Of a stretch of 64,000 nucleotides of DNA, positions 1-8,398 are shown piece after piece; positions within the stretch are counted from its first letter, which is position 1; each line of letters begins with the position of its first letter. The stretch spans positions 1 through 64,000 of the forward strand of contig JAEWLQ010000059.1 of NCBI GenBank assembly GCA_023457495.1, in the 5' to 3' direction. The position numbers were made by a program, and so were the translations under genes. The notes beneath the pieces were generated by a model that searched no databases, had not been told where the DNA came from, and saw only the letters and a program-made list of their open reading frames with translations. Origin of the DNA: Pseudomonadota bacterium (lineage in GTDB: Bacteria > Pseudomonadota > Gammaproteobacteria > Steroidobacterales > Steroidobacteraceae).

Positions 1-1
1 C

Positions 2-766
2 GCGCGCCGCACGGGCGGGCGCGCGAGCGCGCAGGTTGAATGGGACTATCCACCGCACGAGGCCATCCTGCGCCGCGCGCAGAAGTCCGGCGCCGATCTC
101 ATCGTCGCCGAGGTTCACCAGGGCTCGCGCGCCAAGCGCTGGATCATGAAGCTCAACGACTGGGAACTGCTGCGCGCGAGCGCCGTGCCGGTGCTGCTGC
201 TCAAGGAAGGCGCGCCGCCGCTGGCGCGGGCCGCGGTGCTGGCGGCGATCGATCCGTCGCATGCGCATGCGAAACCGTCGGGACTCGATGCCAGCATCCT
301 CACGGCGGCGGCGCGTATCGCGCAGGCCCTCGGGGGCAAGCTGCATCTCGTGCATACGGTGCAGCCCGGCTTCTATGGCCTGGCCACCGGAGGAGATCCG
401 GCCATCGATGCGCAGATGCTCGCGGCCCGGCACGAGGCGATCCGCGAACGGCGCAGCAAGGAGTTCGACCGGTTCGCGGCCCGCGCGAACGTGCCGGCGG
501 CGCGCCGTCATCTGGTCGACGGCGAACCCGAAGCGGCGATCCCGCGCGTCGCGAAGAAGATCGGCGCGGGGCTCGTGGTCATGGGCGCGGTGTCGCGCTC
601 CGGGCTCAAGCGCCTGTTCATCGGCAACACCGCCGAGCGCGTGCTCGAGGAACTGGCCTGCGACGTGCTCGTGGTCCATCCCCGGCGCGCGAAGGCCGCC
701 CGCATGTCGGCGAAGCCACGCGGCATGAGGGTGGTGGCTACCAACCCGATGATGCCCATGATCTAG
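2..766 (+). CDS. Universal stress protein, tandem UspA domains (5' end missing)
   Basis: The frame is open from the window edge, so the start lies upstream; 254 residues are visible. The first about 55 residues are the end of one UspA domain (a run of hydrophobic strand, ADLIVAEVH, then VPVLLLKE). A complete second UspA domain follows (VLAAIDPS strand near residue 80, then GAGLVVMGAVSRSG, a GNTAERVLEELACDVLVVHP end). The G-x2-G-x9-G(S/T) nucleotide-binding signature is only partly kept. The tandem arrangement resembles UspE. These proteins bind adenine nucleotides or lipids and act in the cytoplasm under stress; the specific role here is unknown. A second tandem universal stress protein lies at 18339-19253. 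Confidence 0.85.
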   Translation, partial: ARRTGGRASAQVEWDYPPHEAILRRAQKSGADLIVAEVHQGSRAKRWIMKLNDWELLRASAVPVLLLKEGAPPLARAAVLAAIDPSHAHAKPSGLDASILTAAARIAQALGGKLHLVHTVQPGFYGLATGGDPAIDAQMLAARHEAIRERRSKEFDRFAARANVPAARRHLVDGEPEAAIPRVAKKIGAGLVVMGAVSRSGLKRLFIGNTAERVLEELACDVLVVHPRRAKAARMSAKPRGMRVVATNPMMPMI

Positions 767-796
767 GGGAACGGGCGGACGCCCGCGGGCCTCACG

Positions 797-1096
797 ATGG
801 CCGTCATGCATTTCCGCGGCGTGAGTCCCCCGCGCACCGTGATCGCGGCGCTGCACGGGTTGTTTGCCGCGTCGGGCCTGCTGGTGCTGCTGCTGGCGCT
901 GATCAAGACGGGCTTCGACGGGCGCAAGGGCATCGCCTTCGGCCTGCTGGCCGGCGCGGCGCTGGGAGGTTTCGCGCTGCTGGGCTCGCACGTGCAGGGA
1001 AAACGCCTCCCCTCGGGGCTCGTCGTAGGTCACGCACTGTTGGCGGTCGCAGGTTTCGTCACGCTGCTGCTCGCGCAGTACGCGCTGATGACGTGA
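797..1096 (+). CDS. Small membrane protein, hypothetical
   Basis: This 99-residue protein begins 30 bp after the universal stress gene and is probably co-transcribed with it. Three hydrophobic segments are visible (about residues 16-37, 46-62 and 74-95), separated by short loops with Arg/Lys (KTGFDGRKG, HVQGKRLPSG). It is likely an inner-membrane protein. I do not recognise the family. The pattern of hydrophobicity and GC-rich third positions supports a real gene. Confidence 0.6.
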   Translation: MAVMHFRGVSPPRTVIAALHGLFAASGLLVLLLALIKTGFDGRKGIAFGLLAGAALGGFALLGSHVQGKRLPSGLVVGHALLAVAGFVTLLLAQYALMT

Positions 1097-1177
1097 ACTT
1101 CTCGTACAGCCAGTAGGTATTCATGCCCATGTCCTTGCCCGGCGTAAACGCGGCAGTATTGCCGTCGTGGTGTGCCC

Positions 1178-1555
1178 ATGGAGCGAGTGATTCACGAACG
1201 CGAAAAAGCCGCGCGCGAGCCGCGCTGGGGTGGCCGTATCGCCTGTCATGCCCAGGTGCAGATCTCCGATGACACGGACCTGCACGGCCCGGGGCAGATG
1301 CGCGACGTGAGCAAGTCCGGCGCGTTCATCATCACCTCGCTCGGCGTCCCGCTGTATTCCCAGCTCGAGGTCGCGATCATGAATCCCGACGGTTCGCGCG
1401 GAGCGTGTGGCCATGCGACCGTCGTGCGCACGGACTGGGACGGAGTCGGGATCGAGTGGCGCGAGGTGGCGGAGGAACTGACCTGCCCCGCGCTCGGCTG
1501 CACCACGCGGTGCCTCGCGCCGGACCCGGCGCCACGCAGGCGGAAAGGTAGTTAG
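1178..1555 (+). CDS. PilZ domain protein
   Basis: A 125-residue cytoplasmic protein made almost wholly of one PilZ domain. It has an RWGGRI segment near residue 17 in place of the RxxxR motif and DVSKSGAFI near residue 45, matching the (D/N)xSxxG motif; together these bind cyclic di-GMP in the family. The first motif is imperfect (one of the arginines), so binding is likely but not certain. A four-cysteine tail (CPALGCTTRC) is unusual. I chose ATG 1178 over an in-frame GTG at 1172. Its TAG stop overlaps by 4 bp the TAA of the convergent lipoprotein gene. Confidence 0.75.
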   Translation: MERVIHEREKAAREPRWGGRIACHAQVQISDDTDLHGPGQMRDVSKSGAFIITSLGVPLYSQLEVAIMNPDGSRGACGHATVVRTDWDGVGIEWREVAEELTCPALGCTTRCLAPDPAPRRRKGS

Positions 1556-2874
1556 TTCGCGGCGGTCGCCCGCCAGATCACATTACCGACGTCGTCCGCG
1601 ACCAGCAGCGCTCCGCGCCGATCGATCGCAACGCCCACCGGGCGTCCCCAGGCCGCGCCCTTGGCGCTCACGAATCCCGTGAGCACGTCGATGGGCGGAC
1701 CGGCGGGCTGGCCGTTCGCGAAGGGCACGAACACCACCTTGTAGCCGACCGGCGGCTTGCGATTCCACGAGCCGTGTTCGCCGATGAACATGCCTTGCGC
1801 GAAGCGCGGCGGCAGCGCATTGCCGTCCGCGGCGGCCAGGCCCAGCGCGGCCACGTGCGCGCCGAGCGCGAAGTCGGGCGCGATCGCGCTCGCGACGAGA
1901 TCGGGTCGCGACGGTGTGACGCGGGCGTCGACGTGCGACCCGAAGTAACTCCAGGGCCAGCCGTAGAAGCCGCCATCCATCACGGAGGTGAGGTAGTCAG
2001 GCACGAGATCGTTGCCGAGCTCGTCGCGTTCGTTGACGACGGTCCACAACCGGCCCGTGGACGGCTCCCACGCCAAGCCGACCGGATTACGCAGGCCGCT
2101 CGCGAATAGGCGCTTCCCACCCGTCTTGATGTCGACTTCCCAGATCGAGGCGCGGCCTTCTTCCTTTTCGATGCCGTTCTCCGCCGCGTTGCTGTTGGAG
2201 CCGACGGTGACGTACAGCTTCGAGCCGTCTTCGTTCGCGAGAATGTTCTTGGTCCAGTGGTGATTCAGATCGCCGGCGGGCAGATCGGTCAGGCGTGCGG
2301 GGGCCGCGGTGATCTTCGTGATTCCCTTCGAATAGGGCACCTTCACGATCGCATCGGTGTTCGCGATGTACAGCGTCGCGCCGACGAGCGCCATGCCGAA
2401 GGGCGAATTCAGATTCTCGATGAGCGTGGCGCGCATCTCGGCGACGCCATCGTCGTCGGCGTCGCGCAGCAGCGTGATGCGGTTCGCCGAGGGCACACCG
2501 GCGCCCGCCTTCGCCTGCATCGACTTCATGACCTTGCCCTTGATGCCCTTGTGCTCCTCGGGCCGCGGCGGCGCGTTCGATTCCGCGACCAGCACGTCGC
2601 CGTTGGGCAGCACGTGGATCCAGCGCGGATGTTGCAGCCCGCGCGCGAAGGCATTGACGGAGAGGCCATCGGCGGCGATCGGTAGTTTGTTGCGCGGCCA
2701 GCCCTTCGCCTCGGCGATCTGGACGATCGGCACGGTCTGCTTCTCGGGCGGAGGCAGCGTCGGATTCGCGCCGATGCTGTCCGGCGGCGACGGCACCGGC
2801 CCCGTGTCGGTGGGGCCCACGGAAGAGCACGCCGCCAGGGTCAGCGTGACAGCCAGCAGTGCGAGGCGTGACAT
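1552..2874 (-). CDS. Sorbosone/glucose dehydrogenase-like beta-propeller lipoprotein
   Basis: A 440-residue exported lipoprotein: the signal peptide ends in the lipobox LTLAACSS with Cys16 as the lipidation site. The rest is a beta-propeller of the PQQ-dependent glucose/sorbosone dehydrogenase type, with motifs such as HPRWIHVLPNGDVLVAES near residue 80, SPFGMAL, GLRNPVGLAWEP, YGWPWSYFG and IGEHGSWNRKPPVGYKV. This family sits in the periplasm and usually oxidises sugars or related alcohols with PQQ; no substrate can be deduced here. ATG 2874 is preferred because it directly starts the lipoprotein signal; an upstream in-frame start at 2904 would add ten non-signal residues. Confidence 0.8.
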   Translation of the reverse strand: MSRLALLAVTLTLAACSSVGPTDTGPVPSPPDSIGANPTLPPPEKQTVPIVQIAEAKGWPRNKLPIAADGLSVNAFARGLQHPRWIHVLPNGDVLVAESNAPPRPEEHKGIKGKVMKSMQAKAGAGVPSANRITLLRDADDDGVAEMRATLIENLNSPFGMALVGATLYIANTDAIVKVPYSKGITKITAAPARLTDLPAGDLNHHWTKNILANEDGSKLYVTVGSNSNAAENGIEKEEGRASIWEVDIKTGGKRLFASGLRNPVGLAWEPSTGRLWTVVNERDELGNDLVPDYLTSVMDGGFYGWPWSYFGSHVDARVTPSRPDLVASAIAPDFALGAHVAALGLAAADGNALPPRFAQGMFIGEHGSWNRKPPVGYKVVFVPFANGQPAGPPIDVLTGFVSAKGAAWGRPVGVAIDRRGALLVADDVGNVIWRATAAN

Positions 2875-2935
2875 GGGGATATCGTGCGGCGCCGCGTTCT
2901 CCAACTCCGTCAGGCCGCACGATCAGCCCATGTAG

Positions 2936-3006
2936 GAAATGGGGTCAGACTAGAAAATGGGGACACTCCCCATTTGCTAGCAATTGGGGACTGTCCCCAT
3001 TTCCTA
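2936..3006. repeat. Palindromic GGGGACxxTCCCC intergenic repeat element
   Basis: Three related units lie head to tail. GAAATGGGGTCAGAC is at 2936-2950. A perfect 9-bp inverted repeat AAATGGGGA/TCCCCATTT is at 2955-2963 and 2967-2975. A second palindrome GGGGAC-T-GTCCCC with A/T flanks is at 2986-2998. CTAG occurs between units. This resembles short dispersed palindromes common in gammaproteobacterial genomes, some of which are moved by REP-associated transposases; no transposase is present here. The element ends inside the stop codon of the phosphoesterase gene, so it may also act as the 3' hairpin of that transcript. Confidence 0.7.
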
Positions 3007-4110
3007 GAGCAGGGGCTCGGTGCCGCCGTCGAACTTCGCGCGCAGCAGCTGGCCGTCGCGGATCAGCAGGCATTCGAAACTCACCTGCCCCGCTTCTCCC
3101 CGCTTGGGATAGACCTGCACGGCAATCACCCGACCGTCGTACAGCGATTTGATGGTGGGCACGGCCGTGTGTCCGACCAGGATCCGCTTCACGCCGAAAT
3201 GTCCCTGCGTCAAATCGATGTCGGCCGCGGACGCGCCCATGAAGTCGTTGGGTGCCGCGAAGTAGCCGCGATACCAGAGGGGGCCCAGAGGCCCCAGCAG
3301 GAACTCGGCTCGCTCGAGGTCCTGCTCCTTGCCGATCCTGTCATCGAGTATCGCGCGCACCGTCGAGTTCATGTCCGCGAGCGCGATGCCCTGATCGAGC
3401 AGCGCGCGCGAAATTCCGCCGTGCAGGACCAGCATGTCGTTGACGCGCAGCGCAACGGATCGCGCACGCAGCCATTGCCCGAGAACACTGTCAGGGCCGA
3501 ACAGGCTGCCGTACTCCATGCCGAACACCCGCGCGGTCTGCGCATACTTGGGGTTCAGGTATCGCGAGTCGCCTTGCAACACCATGGCTTCATGATTGCC
3601 GAGGACGAGATGCACGCCGCCACCCGCCTTTCGGGCCTGTGACTCGAGCTCGTAGAGCAACCACAGGATCTCCGTATGGTTCGGCCCGCGATCCAGCACA
3701 TCGCCCAGCACGATGAGATGTCCTCGCCCGAAACTCCACGCGAGCTTCGAATCGACGACCGCGTGTTTCTGCAGCATCTCGCCCAGCAGCTCGAACTCGC
3801 CGTGCGTATCAGCGACCACGAAGATCGGATTTCCTGGCGCGACCAATACCGCATCCGGCAGCGGCGCCGCGGGCGGACGCAGCTTCACCGAAAACGGTGG
3901 CAGGCGACCGACGGCCGGAACAGTGACGACGGAATTCTCCGCGACCGCGCGCACCTGCTTCTGCGCAGCGCCGTCCATGATCACCACCGACCAGCTCGCA
4001 AGCCCGCCGTCCCGACGGAGGATGTATGGGCCATCCGGCTCCGCCGCTCGAACCCCGGCAGCGAACAGCAGCAGGAAGAGAATCCCGCGCATCATGCGTG
4101 AACGTGTCAT
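3004..4110 (-). CDS. Secreted calcineurin-like metallophosphoesterase
   Basis: A 368-residue protein with an N-terminal signal peptide (MRGILFLLLFAAGVRAAE). It has the full set of metallophosphoesterase motifs: DTHGE at 101-105, GDVLDRG at 136-142, GNHE at 171-174, LHGG, and a late GHTAV. These residues bind two metal ions for phosphoester hydrolysis; the closest type is the Shewanella-like/PPP-like protein phosphatases. It is predicted to be periplasmic. About 90 residues before the catalytic domain have no motif I recognise. The gene ends in the palindromic repeat at 2936-3006 and its start faces the DUF1254 gene across 127 bp. Confidence 0.85.
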   Translation of the reverse strand: MTRSRMMRGILFLLLFAAGVRAAEPDGPYILRRDGGLASWSVVIMDGAAQKQVRAVAENSVVTVPAVGRLPPFSVKLRPPAAPLPDAVLVAPGNPIFVVADTHGEFELLGEMLQKHAVVDSKLAWSFGRGHLIVLGDVLDRGPNHTEILWLLYELESQARKAGGGVHLVLGNHEAMVLQGDSRYLNPKYAQTARVFGMEYGSLFGPDSVLGQWLRARSVALRVNDMLVLHGGISRALLDQGIALADMNSTVRAILDDRIGKEQDLERAEFLLGPLGPLWYRGYFAAPNDFMGASAADIDLTQGHFGVKRILVGHTAVPTIKSLYDGRVIAVQVYPKRGEAGQVSFECLLIRDGQLLRAKFDGGTEPLL

Positions 4111-4237
4111 CCGCGCAATCTACCGCGGCCGCTCGGCCTTCGCCGGGCCGGGTGGCGATTCTAGGCACTACGTCCGATTTGACCGGCGCCTCCATCACCC
4201 GACCATCCATTCGCAACTCAACGGAAGGAAGGCCACC

Positions 4238-5197
4238 ATGCCCGCGCCCATTCGCGTCACGCCCGACAATTTCCGGCGCGCCGAGACCGATCTGTACTTC
4301 GGCAAGTTCGTGGAGGACGGCGGGTTCGGAAAGTTCGCGCATCGCCGGGAACTCGCGGCGATCGAGGATCAGGACATCGTCCGCATGAATCGCGACACCT
4401 TGTATTCGAGCGCCGTGTTCGACCTCGACGCAGGCCCGGCGACGATCACGCTGCCGGACGCGGGGAAGCGCTTCATGTCACTGCAGGTCTGGGACGAGGA
4501 CGAGTACTGCCCGCTCGTCGCCTACGGCGCTGGCAGACACACGTTGACGCGCGAGGAGGTGGGCACCCGCTACGTGGCCGTGATGATCCGCACCTTCGTG
4601 GACCCGTCCAGCGACGATGACGTCCGCCAGGTGCACGCACTGCAGGATGCGATTGGAATCGAGCAGCCACGGATCGGCAATTTCGAAATCCCGGAGTGGG
4701 ACCGGACCAGCCAGGATCGGGTTCGTGAAGCGCTGAAGTTGCTGGGCGTGACCATGGTGGATTCCAGGCACACTTTCGGTGCGCGCGGCGAGGTCGACCC
4801 GGTGCGCCATCTCATCGGCGCCGCGATCGGGTGGGGCGGAAACCCCGAGAAGGACGCGTTCTATCTACCGCTCACGCCAGCCCGGGATGATGCCAGGCAG
4901 ATCTACCGGGTGCATGTGCCGCCAGACGTTCCGGTCGACGGTTTCTGGTCGATGAGCGTCTACAACGGAGACGGTTACTTCGAAAAGAACCCGCAGGACT
5001 CTTACTCGGTCAACAATGTCACCGCACGGAAGAATCCCGACGGCTCGGTCGACGTGCAGTTCGGCGGTTGCGACGGCAAGGCGACGAATTGCCTGCCCAT
5101 CACCCCCGGCTGGAACGTCACCGTGCGCCTGTACCGCCCGCGCCCGCAGGTGCTGAGCGGTGAATGGAAGTTTCCCGAGCTCCAGGTGGTGCAGTGA
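4238..5197 (+). CDS. DUF1254/DUF1214 domain protein
   Basis: A 319-residue protein. The first half has the DUF1254 signature (NRDTLYSSAVFDLDAGP, then SLQVWDEDEY); the second has the DUF1214 signature (DGFWSMSVYNGDGYFEKNP, then NVTVRLYRP near the end). The fold is a beta-sandwich common in bacteria and giant viruses and its activity is not established. Many homologues have signal peptides, but none is visible here. ATG 4238 follows a strong purine-rich ribosome site (GGAAGGAAGG) and opens with the expected family N-terminus; the frame extends further upstream but that part is antisense to the phosphoesterase gene. Confidence 0.85.
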   Translation: MPAPIRVTPDNFRRAETDLYFGKFVEDGGFGKFAHRRELAAIEDQDIVRMNRDTLYSSAVFDLDAGPATITLPDAGKRFMSLQVWDEDEYCPLVAYGAGRHTLTREEVGTRYVAVMIRTFVDPSSDDDVRQVHALQDAIGIEQPRIGNFEIPEWDRTSQDRVREALKLLGVTMVDSRHTFGARGEVDPVRHLIGAAIGWGGNPEKDAFYLPLTPARDDARQIYRVHVPPDVPVDGFWSMSVYNGDGYFEKNPQDSYSVNNVTARKNPDGSVDVQFGGCDGKATNCLPITPGWNVTVRLYRPRPQVLSGEWKFPELQVVQ

Positions 5198-5283
5198 CGA
5201 TTCCGGCGGCGCCCGCGCGTTTCCGGCACCCGACTACCCGCCGGGAATCTTGTTAGACTGCCCCGGCTCAATCGGGGAAGGGA

Positions 5284-6153
5284 ATGGGTCTGATCGCGGT
5301 TACCGGCGCTTCCGGAAAGCTGGGCGGCGCCACCATCAAGTACCTGCTCGAACGCGAAGTGCCCGGCGGCGACATCGTCGCGGTGGCGCGTGATCCGGCG
5401 AAGCTCAAGGTGCGCGGTGTGGTCGTGCGGCGTGGCGACTACGCGGACGCGCGCTCGCTCGAGAGCGCGTTCAAGGGTGTCGAGAAGCTGCTGTTCATTT
5501 CCACCCCGGTGATCGGCGAGGAGCGCACGCTTCAGCATCGCAATGTGGTGACCGCGGCGCGCGCGACCGGCATTCGACACGTCGTCTACACCAGCATCGT
5601 CAAGCCCGCGGCGGATGCGATCTTCGCCGCCACGCCCGGCCACTTCGAGACCGAGGCGATGGTGCGCGAGAGCGGCATTCCGCACACCATCTTTCGCAAC
5701 AACCTCTACATGGATCTCATCCCGCTGATGTTCGGCGACGCGATCGCGAGCGGGAAGATCATCCACAACGCCAACGCCGGCCGCATCGGCTTCGTGGCGC
5801 GCCAGGACATCGCGGCCGCGCTCGCGGCGGTGCTCACGTCCCGCAATCACCGCGGCAAGGTCTACGACATCAGCGCGCCTTCACCCTACTCGCTCGGCGA
5901 TGTTGCCGCCGCGCTCGGCAAGGCCAGCCGCAGGGCCGTGACTTACCAGCCGGTGCGCTCGGATGAATTCCGGAAGACGCTCGAAGCGAAGGGTGTTCCC
6001 GCCCGCATCATCGACTTGTCCGTTGCGCTCGGCGACGCGGTCCGCGCCGGGGAATTCGACGTGGCGGCGACGGACCTCGGACGGTTGATGGAACGGCCGG
6101 CGGAAACCCTCGAATCGTTTCTGCGCCGCGCGTTGGCGCCGGCGCCGGCCTGA
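5284..6153 (+). CDS. NmrA-family NAD(P)-binding reductase (QorB-like)
   Basis: A 289-residue cytoplasmic protein with an N-terminal Rossmann fold (GASGKLGG, Gly8/11/14), then RDPAKL where the cofactor phosphate is normally read, and YTSIVKP. It lacks the SDR catalytic YxxxK and instead has the NmrA/atypical-SDR pattern with TIFRNNLYMD and YDISAP...S. Nearest known function is NADPH:quinone oxidoreductase 2 (QorB). The substrate is unproven. It is convergent with the ATP-grasp gene, with 2 bp between the stops, and is monocistronic. Confidence 0.8.
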   Translation: MGLIAVTGASGKLGGATIKYLLEREVPGGDIVAVARDPAKLKVRGVVVRRGDYADARSLESAFKGVEKLLFISTPVIGEERTLQHRNVVTAARATGIRHVVYTSIVKPAADAIFAATPGHFETEAMVRESGIPHTIFRNNLYMDLIPLMFGDAIASGKIIHNANAGRIGFVARQDIAAALAAVLTSRNHRGKVYDISAPSPYSLGDVAAALGKASRRAVTYQPVRSDEFRKTLEAKGVPARIIDLSVALGDAVRAGEFDVAATDLGRLMERPAETLESFLRRALAPAPA

Positions 6154-6155
6154 AG

Positions 6156-7418
6156 CTACGCGCACTCGTCCATCGACGCCCGGGCCATCGCTGCGTCTCC
6201 GACCACATATACCGCCGCGAAGCCACCGCCCACGGTCCGGAAGTTGGTCGTCTGGCCCTGGTAGAGCCTTGCGGCCATGAGCTGGATTTCGCCCGCATAC
6301 ACGTAGCAGCGCAAATCCACCTTGAACATGTCCGTGCCGGCCGCCGCCGTGCGCCATCGCTCGCCGGGCGGCGTGAGCTCCTGCGCGATGTACTCGCCTT
6401 TGACGACCTCCGCGAACACGCGCCGGGTCAGCTTGTCGCCGCGGTACGCACCGCGACTCGCGAAGCCGCTACGCGGTTTGAAGAACCAGCCCTTCCGATC
6501 CCGCCACCAGCTCTCTTCGCAGCCGGTCACCGCGCGGGTCGAGGGAATTCCACGCCGCAGGACTTCACCAGGTTCGCGCGGGACGCCGAGCCGCTCGTGC
6601 GCGGCCGGATCACTCAGCAACGTGAGATTGCGCTTGTTCGCATACAAGGCATGCGCGCCCGGATGCGGCGTGATCACCGCGAGGTCCAACTCGTAGGCGC
6701 GTCGCAGCGCCTGGCTGGCCGGCGCGTCGAAATAGAAATCCGTGAGGCGGTTGTAGACGAGATCGATGCGCTCGCCGCGCAGCCACAGGCCATCGTCTCC
6801 TTGCGTCAACTCCGACGGGGCCGCGATGCACGCGCGGATGCCGTGCGATTCGAACAGGCGCTGCGCGAGCTCGAATTCCGGATACAGGAACTGCGCGTGC
6901 GGCTCCTCGTCGACGATCGCGAGGGTGCGCAACGGCCGCGCGCCGCGCGCGAGCGCCCACTCGCGCCGGAACATGTCGACGATTCCGTTTTCGAGCTGCG
7001 CGGTTCCGGGACGGGCCGCCAGGTACTCCGCCGCCGCGCGGCAACACGCCTGTTGCGCGTCCTGGAGCGCGACATTGAGGAATGCGCCGCCGGCGTTCGT
7101 ATTGATCTCGATCAGCTTCGGCCCTTCGGGCGTGATGTGGAAGTCGTAGCCCATGAACACACCCGTCGCTCGCGGCTCGATCCGCGCGATCGCGGGCGCC
7201 TCGGCGAGCACGGCTTCGCGGTACGGGGGTCGACGCACGGTCGCTTCGATCGCATCGACGATGCGGCGCATTTCCTCGGCGTGCGCCGGGTCGAGGAAGA
7301 CCGGCAACTCGGAGAAGAAGCTCGTGGCGAATTGCCGCCGCAGCTTTGCAAGATCGGTCACCGAACAACTGCAGTCGCGGTTGAGCGTCTCGGCGACATT
7401 CGGTGTGGCGGACGTCAT
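6156..7418 (-). CDS. ATP-grasp-like protein at the end of the ars operon
   Basis: A 420-residue protein. The middle has KLIEINTNAGGAFLN (residues about 100-115), typical of an ATP-grasp ligase metal/substrate loop, and the C-terminal half has WFFKPRSGFASRGAYRGD (glycine-rich nucleotide loop) and KVDLRCYVYAGEIQLMAARLYQGQ. The N-terminus carries Cys-rich NRDCSCS. ATP-grasp enzymes join a carboxylate to an amine or thiol with ATP; the substrate is unknown. ATG 7418 overlaps the arsC stop as TGATG, so it is translated together with arsC. An upstream extension of the frame is antisense noise within arsC. Family assignment is by motif only; I cannot name a characterised relative. Confidence 0.65.
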   Translation of the reverse strand: MTSATPNVAETLNRDCSCSVTDLAKLRRQFATSFFSELPVFLDPAHAEEMRRIVDAIEATVRRPPYREAVLAEAPAIARIEPRATGVFMGYDFHITPEGPKLIEINTNAGGAFLNVALQDAQQACCRAAAEYLAARPGTAQLENGIVDMFRREWALARGARPLRTLAIVDEEPHAQFLYPEFELAQRLFESHGIRACIAAPSELTQGDDGLWLRGERIDLVYNRLTDFYFDAPASQALRRAYELDLAVITPHPGAHALYANKRNLTLLSDPAAHERLGVPREPGEVLRRGIPSTRAVTGCEESWWRDRKGWFFKPRSGFASRGAYRGDKLTRRVFAEVVKGEYIAQELTPPGERWRTAAAGTDMFKVDLRCYVYAGEIQLMAARLYQGQTTNFRTVGGGFAAVYVVGDAAMARASMDECA

Positions 7419-7933
7419 CACGCCACCTCGTCGGCAGGCCGGGCCTTGCCGATCTCCCGCAGGCGGGTCTGCAGTCTTGCGCGATCGAGCGATTCGAAGG
7501 GCAGACTGGTGAAGACCCGGATGCGGTTCTCGAGCTCGTGGAAGGCCTGGCGGAATGCCAGCCATTTGTCGGCATCGGATCCGTCGACGGCCGCCGGGTC
7601 CGCGACGCCCCAGTGCGCGCTCATCGGCTGGTCCGGCCACACGGGACAGGCTTCCGCCGCTGCGTTGTCACAGACCGTGAAGACGAAATCGAGACGCGGC
7701 GCGCCAGGTTGCGCGAATTCTTCCCAGCTCTTCGAGCGCAGGCCCTCTGTCGGCAGCTTCATGTGCTCGAGCAGCTCGAGCGCGATGGGATGCACGCTCC
7801 CTTTGGGCGAACTACCGGCGCTGTATCCGACGAAACGGCCGCGGCCCCAGTGATTGATCAGCGCCTCCGCGAGGATGCTGCGCGCGGAGTTCCCCGTGCA
7901 GAGGATGAGGACGTTGTAAGCGCGATCGGGCAT
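7418..7933 (-). CDS. arsC: Arsenate reductase, LMW-phosphatase fold
   Basis: A 171-residue cytoplasmic enzyme. The P-loop CTGNSARS begins at Cys12, the nucleophile of the CX5R motif. A second cysteine pair spaced eight residues apart (CDNAAAEAC, near 87-95) matches the resolving cysteines of thioredoxin-coupled arsenate reductases, and the general-acid loop DPAAVDG is present. It reduces arsenate to arsenite. It lies 12 bp after arsN2 and overlaps the ATP-grasp start. No arsenite exporter (arsB or acr3) is adjacent. Confidence 0.9.
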   Translation of the reverse strand: MPDRAYNVLILCTGNSARSILAEALINHWGRGRFVGYSAGSSPKGSVHPIALELLEHMKLPTEGLRSKSWEEFAQPGAPRLDFVFTVCDNAAAEACPVWPDQPMSAHWGVADPAAVDGSDADKWLAFRQAFHELENRIRVFTSLPFESLDRARLQTRLREIGKARPADEVA

Positions 7934-7945
7934 GACGTATCCCTG

Positions 7946-8398
7946 TCACGAAAGCTGGCGGACCATGAACGCCGAGCTCGCGGGGCAGATCCCCGCGAAT
8001 TCCCGGGTCGCGCGAATCGCGGCGGGCGCGGACTCGCGCGCGGCGCGCTGGTAGCCATGCCGCTCGAAGAACGGCTCCGCGGTGGTGGTCAGTAGATAGA
8101 TCGAGCGAACACCGCACGACCGCGCCTGGTCCTCCGCGTGCTTGAGCAACGCGGATCCATCGCCGTTGCCGCGGCGCCCGGGAGCGACCACCAGCGAACG
8201 CAGCAATGCGACGTCGCCGAAGAGCTCGAGGCCGACCAGTCCCGTGGGCTCACTCGCGGGCCCGGCAAAGAAGAAACTCTCGCAGTGCGCGGGCGTCAGG
8301 TCCTCCGTGGGTAGTTGGGCCGACGCCAGCAGCCTGACGACCGCATCGAGCGTCGGCCCGGGGGAAATCGGAGGGCGAGTGTGCATGGCGTCGCTCAT
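7946..8398 (-). CDS. arsN2: GNAT acetyltransferase, ArsN2-like
   Basis: A 150-residue GNAT-fold N-acetyltransferase. The acetyl-CoA loop is VVAPGRRGNGDGSALL and the late motif is YLLTTTAEPFFERHGY, which closely fits the ArsN2 family found in arsenic-resistance operons (also CPASSAFMVRQL at the end). ArsN1 acetylates the arsenical antibiotic arsinothricin; the substrate of ArsN2 is less clear. ATG 8398 overlaps the arsR stop as ATGA, so the two are translationally coupled. An earlier in-frame start would be inside arsR. Confidence 0.85.
   Translation of the reverse strand: MSDAMHTRPPISPGPTLDAVVRLLASAQLPTEDLTPAHCESFFFAGPASEPTGLVGLELFGDVALLRSLVVAPGRRGNGDGSALLKHAEDQARSCGVRSIYLLTTTAEPFFERHGYQRAARESAPAAIRATREFAGICPASSAFMVRQLS

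Noticed and set aside
2936..3006. An insertion sequence at the palindromic repeat
   Set aside because: No transposase gene or target-site duplication is visible; only short palindromes.
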